A stretch of DNA of 6,730 nucleotides from Candidatus Woesebacteria bacterium (lineage in GTDB: Bacteria > Patescibacteriota > Microgenomatia > UBA10105 > UBA927): assembly GCA_020057765.1 (NCBI GenBank), contig JAGVFE010000044.1, positions 1-6,730 on the forward strand. Direction: 5' to 3'. Shown here piece after piece: positions 5,967-6,730 of the stretch. The notes under the pieces were generated by a model. That model made no database searches, was not told the DNA's origin, and saw only the letters and a program-made list of their open reading frames with translations. The position numbers were made by a program, and so were the translations under genes. The number at the start of each line of letters is the position of its first letter. Position 1 is the first letter of the stretch.

Positions 5967-6730
5967 TTACTCCTTCAAAAATCCTTCATAATTGCGCATA
6001 ACGAGTTGTGCTTCCAGCGTCTTGACGCTTTCCAAAACCACCGATACGACGATGAGCACACTGGTTCCGCCGAGTAATAACGTCGATACACCTGTGGTTC
6101 CTTGCGCCAATGATGGCAGGACGGCAATAGTGCCCAAAAAGACAGCCCCTGCCAATGTGATGCGTGTGAGAATATAGTTAAGATACTGCGCTGTTGGTGC
6201 ACCAGGTCGGATACCCGGAATGAATCCTCCGTACTTTTGAATTTCTCCGGCAATTTTGGTGGGGTTAAATGTGATAGCCGTATAAAAATACGTAAACCCG
6301 ATGACCAAAATAAAATAAATAACGTTGTACGTAACGCTGTTTGGATTAAAAAGCGACGAAAGCAAACGGCCCGAGTTGATGGCTACCGGATTTTGGATTT
6401 GCTGGAGGAATCCGCCAACGAGCGAAGGAAGCAAAACCATGGAAACGGCAAAAATAATCGGGATAACTCCTGCCTGATTGACGCGAAGCGGCAGATATGA
6501 CGTATTGCCGCCGTACATTTTATTGCCGCGGATGCGTCTGGCATAGTGCACCGTGATGCGCCTGACCGCTTCATTCACAAATACTGTTGCCGCAACAACC
6601 AGGGTTGCAAGTACCGCAAACAGAAGTGCGTTCGTCACCTGCTGCGGCGTTAGAGTCGAGACCGTTTGCCCTAATACCACCGGGAGCCTCCCGACGATGC
6701 CGGCAAAAATAAGAAGCGAGATCGGAAGAG
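5967..6730 (-). CDS. secY: Preprotein translocase subunit SecY, C-terminal part (5' end missing)
   Basis: SecY forms the membrane channel for protein export and insertion. The frame runs open from the right edge to the TAA at 5967, giving the C-terminal half (about 250 residues; full SecY is about 430). It begins within LLIFAGIVGRLP, just before transmembrane helix 6 (LLFAVLATLVVAATVFV). Then come the C4 loop (RRITVHYARRIRGNKMYGG), helix 7 (VIPIIFAVSMVLLP), helix 8 (IYFILVIGFTYFYTAITF) and the hallmark C5 loop GGFIPGIRPGAPTAQYL needed for SecA and ribosome coupling. Helices 9 and 10 and a short tail YEGFLKE follow. A GTG at 6680 is internal, not the start. The residues from 6719 to the edge break the conserved GNGIS motif and look like adapter sequence, so true secY sequence probably ends near 6718. 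Confidence 0.95.
   Translation of the reverse strand, partial: LPISLLIFAGIVGRLPVVLGQTVSTLTPQQVTNALLFAVLATLVVAATVFVNEAVRRITVHYARRIRGNKMYGGNTSYLPLRVNQAGVIPIIFAVSMVLLPSLVGGFLQQIQNPVAINSGRLLSSLFNPNSVTYNVIYFILVIGFTYFYTAITFNPTKIAGEIQKYGGFIPGIRPGAPTAQYLNYILTRITLAGAVFLGTIAVLPSLAQGTTGVSTLLLGGTSVLIVVSVVLESVKTLEAQLVMRNYEGFLKE
6719..6730 (+). other. Probable Illumina adapter remnant at the contig end
   Basis: The final 12 bases read AGATCGGAAGAG, identical to the start of the common Illumina TruSeq adapter. On the coding strand this is CTCTTCCGATCT. The SecY frame agrees: family members read GNGIS before LLIFAG, but here the residues are LPIS, so the match to SecY fails just where the adapter would begin (the Ile and Ser codons agree, perhaps by chance). 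Being flush with the sequence end adds support. These bases should not be treated as genomic. Confidence 0.85.

Noticed and set aside
5967..6680. Complete gene starting at the GTG at 6680
   Set aside because: The frame is open upstream of this GTG and reads the SecY sequence LLIFAGIVGRLP, so the GTG is an internal valine of a truncated secY.
1..6730. Alternative genetic code (UGA recoded), as in some CPR lineages
   Set aside because: UGA ends adk and the kinase gene exactly at ATGA overlaps with intact downstream starts, and no in-frame UGA interrupts any of the conserved proteins.

Overview
This window is a compact, single-orientation ribosomal-protein and expression operon. All thirteen genes lie on the minus strand. 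In transcription order (right to left) they are secY (5'-truncated), adk, a small P-loop kinase of uncertain function, map, infA, rpmJ, rpsM, rpsK, rpsD, rpoA, rplQ, rplM and rpsI (missing only its last bases). This is the bacterial end of the spc operon joined to the alpha operon, with the rplM-rpsI pair attached directly behind rplQ. No tRNA, rRNA, CRISPR array, insertion sequence or large repeat is visible. Base composition looks uniform from end to end.

The organism is clearly a bacterium: it has bacterial-type alpha subunit, L17, L36, IF-1 and SecY. TGA is used as a true stop at two ATGA junctions, which argues against a code that reads UGA as glycine or tryptophan. The very tight packing (gaps of 1-12 nt or 4-nt overlaps), the short Adk without a zinc LID, the direct rplQ-rplM-rpsI join and the extra kinase after adk suggest an uncultivated small-genome lineage, probably Patescibacteria/CPR (Parcubacteria-like). 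That placement is inference.

Region 6730-4839 holds membrane insertion (SecY) and nucleotide kinases (Adk and the unknown kinase), followed at 4842-4084 by N-terminal methionine removal (Map). Adk, the kinase and Map are linked by two ATGA overlaps. Region 4104-4025 is the main regulatory candidate. It has a near-consensus sigma70 promoter spanning the end of map, then a short hairpin with a six-U run just before infA. Region 4024-2280 encodes IF-1, L36, S13, S11 and S4 with spacers of 1-5 nt. The 67-nt spacer at 2213-2279 carries a strong Shine-Dalgarno sequence, a hairpin and a possible 17-codon leader frame ending on the rpoA start codon. Region 2212-1 encodes RpoA, L17, L13 and S9.

The last 12 bases (6719-6730) equal the start of the standard Illumina adapter, and the SecY frame loses its conserved motif exactly there. 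The right end is therefore probably a sequencing or assembly artefact. I see no convincing undescribed system. The most unusual pieces are the kinase and the two spacers.
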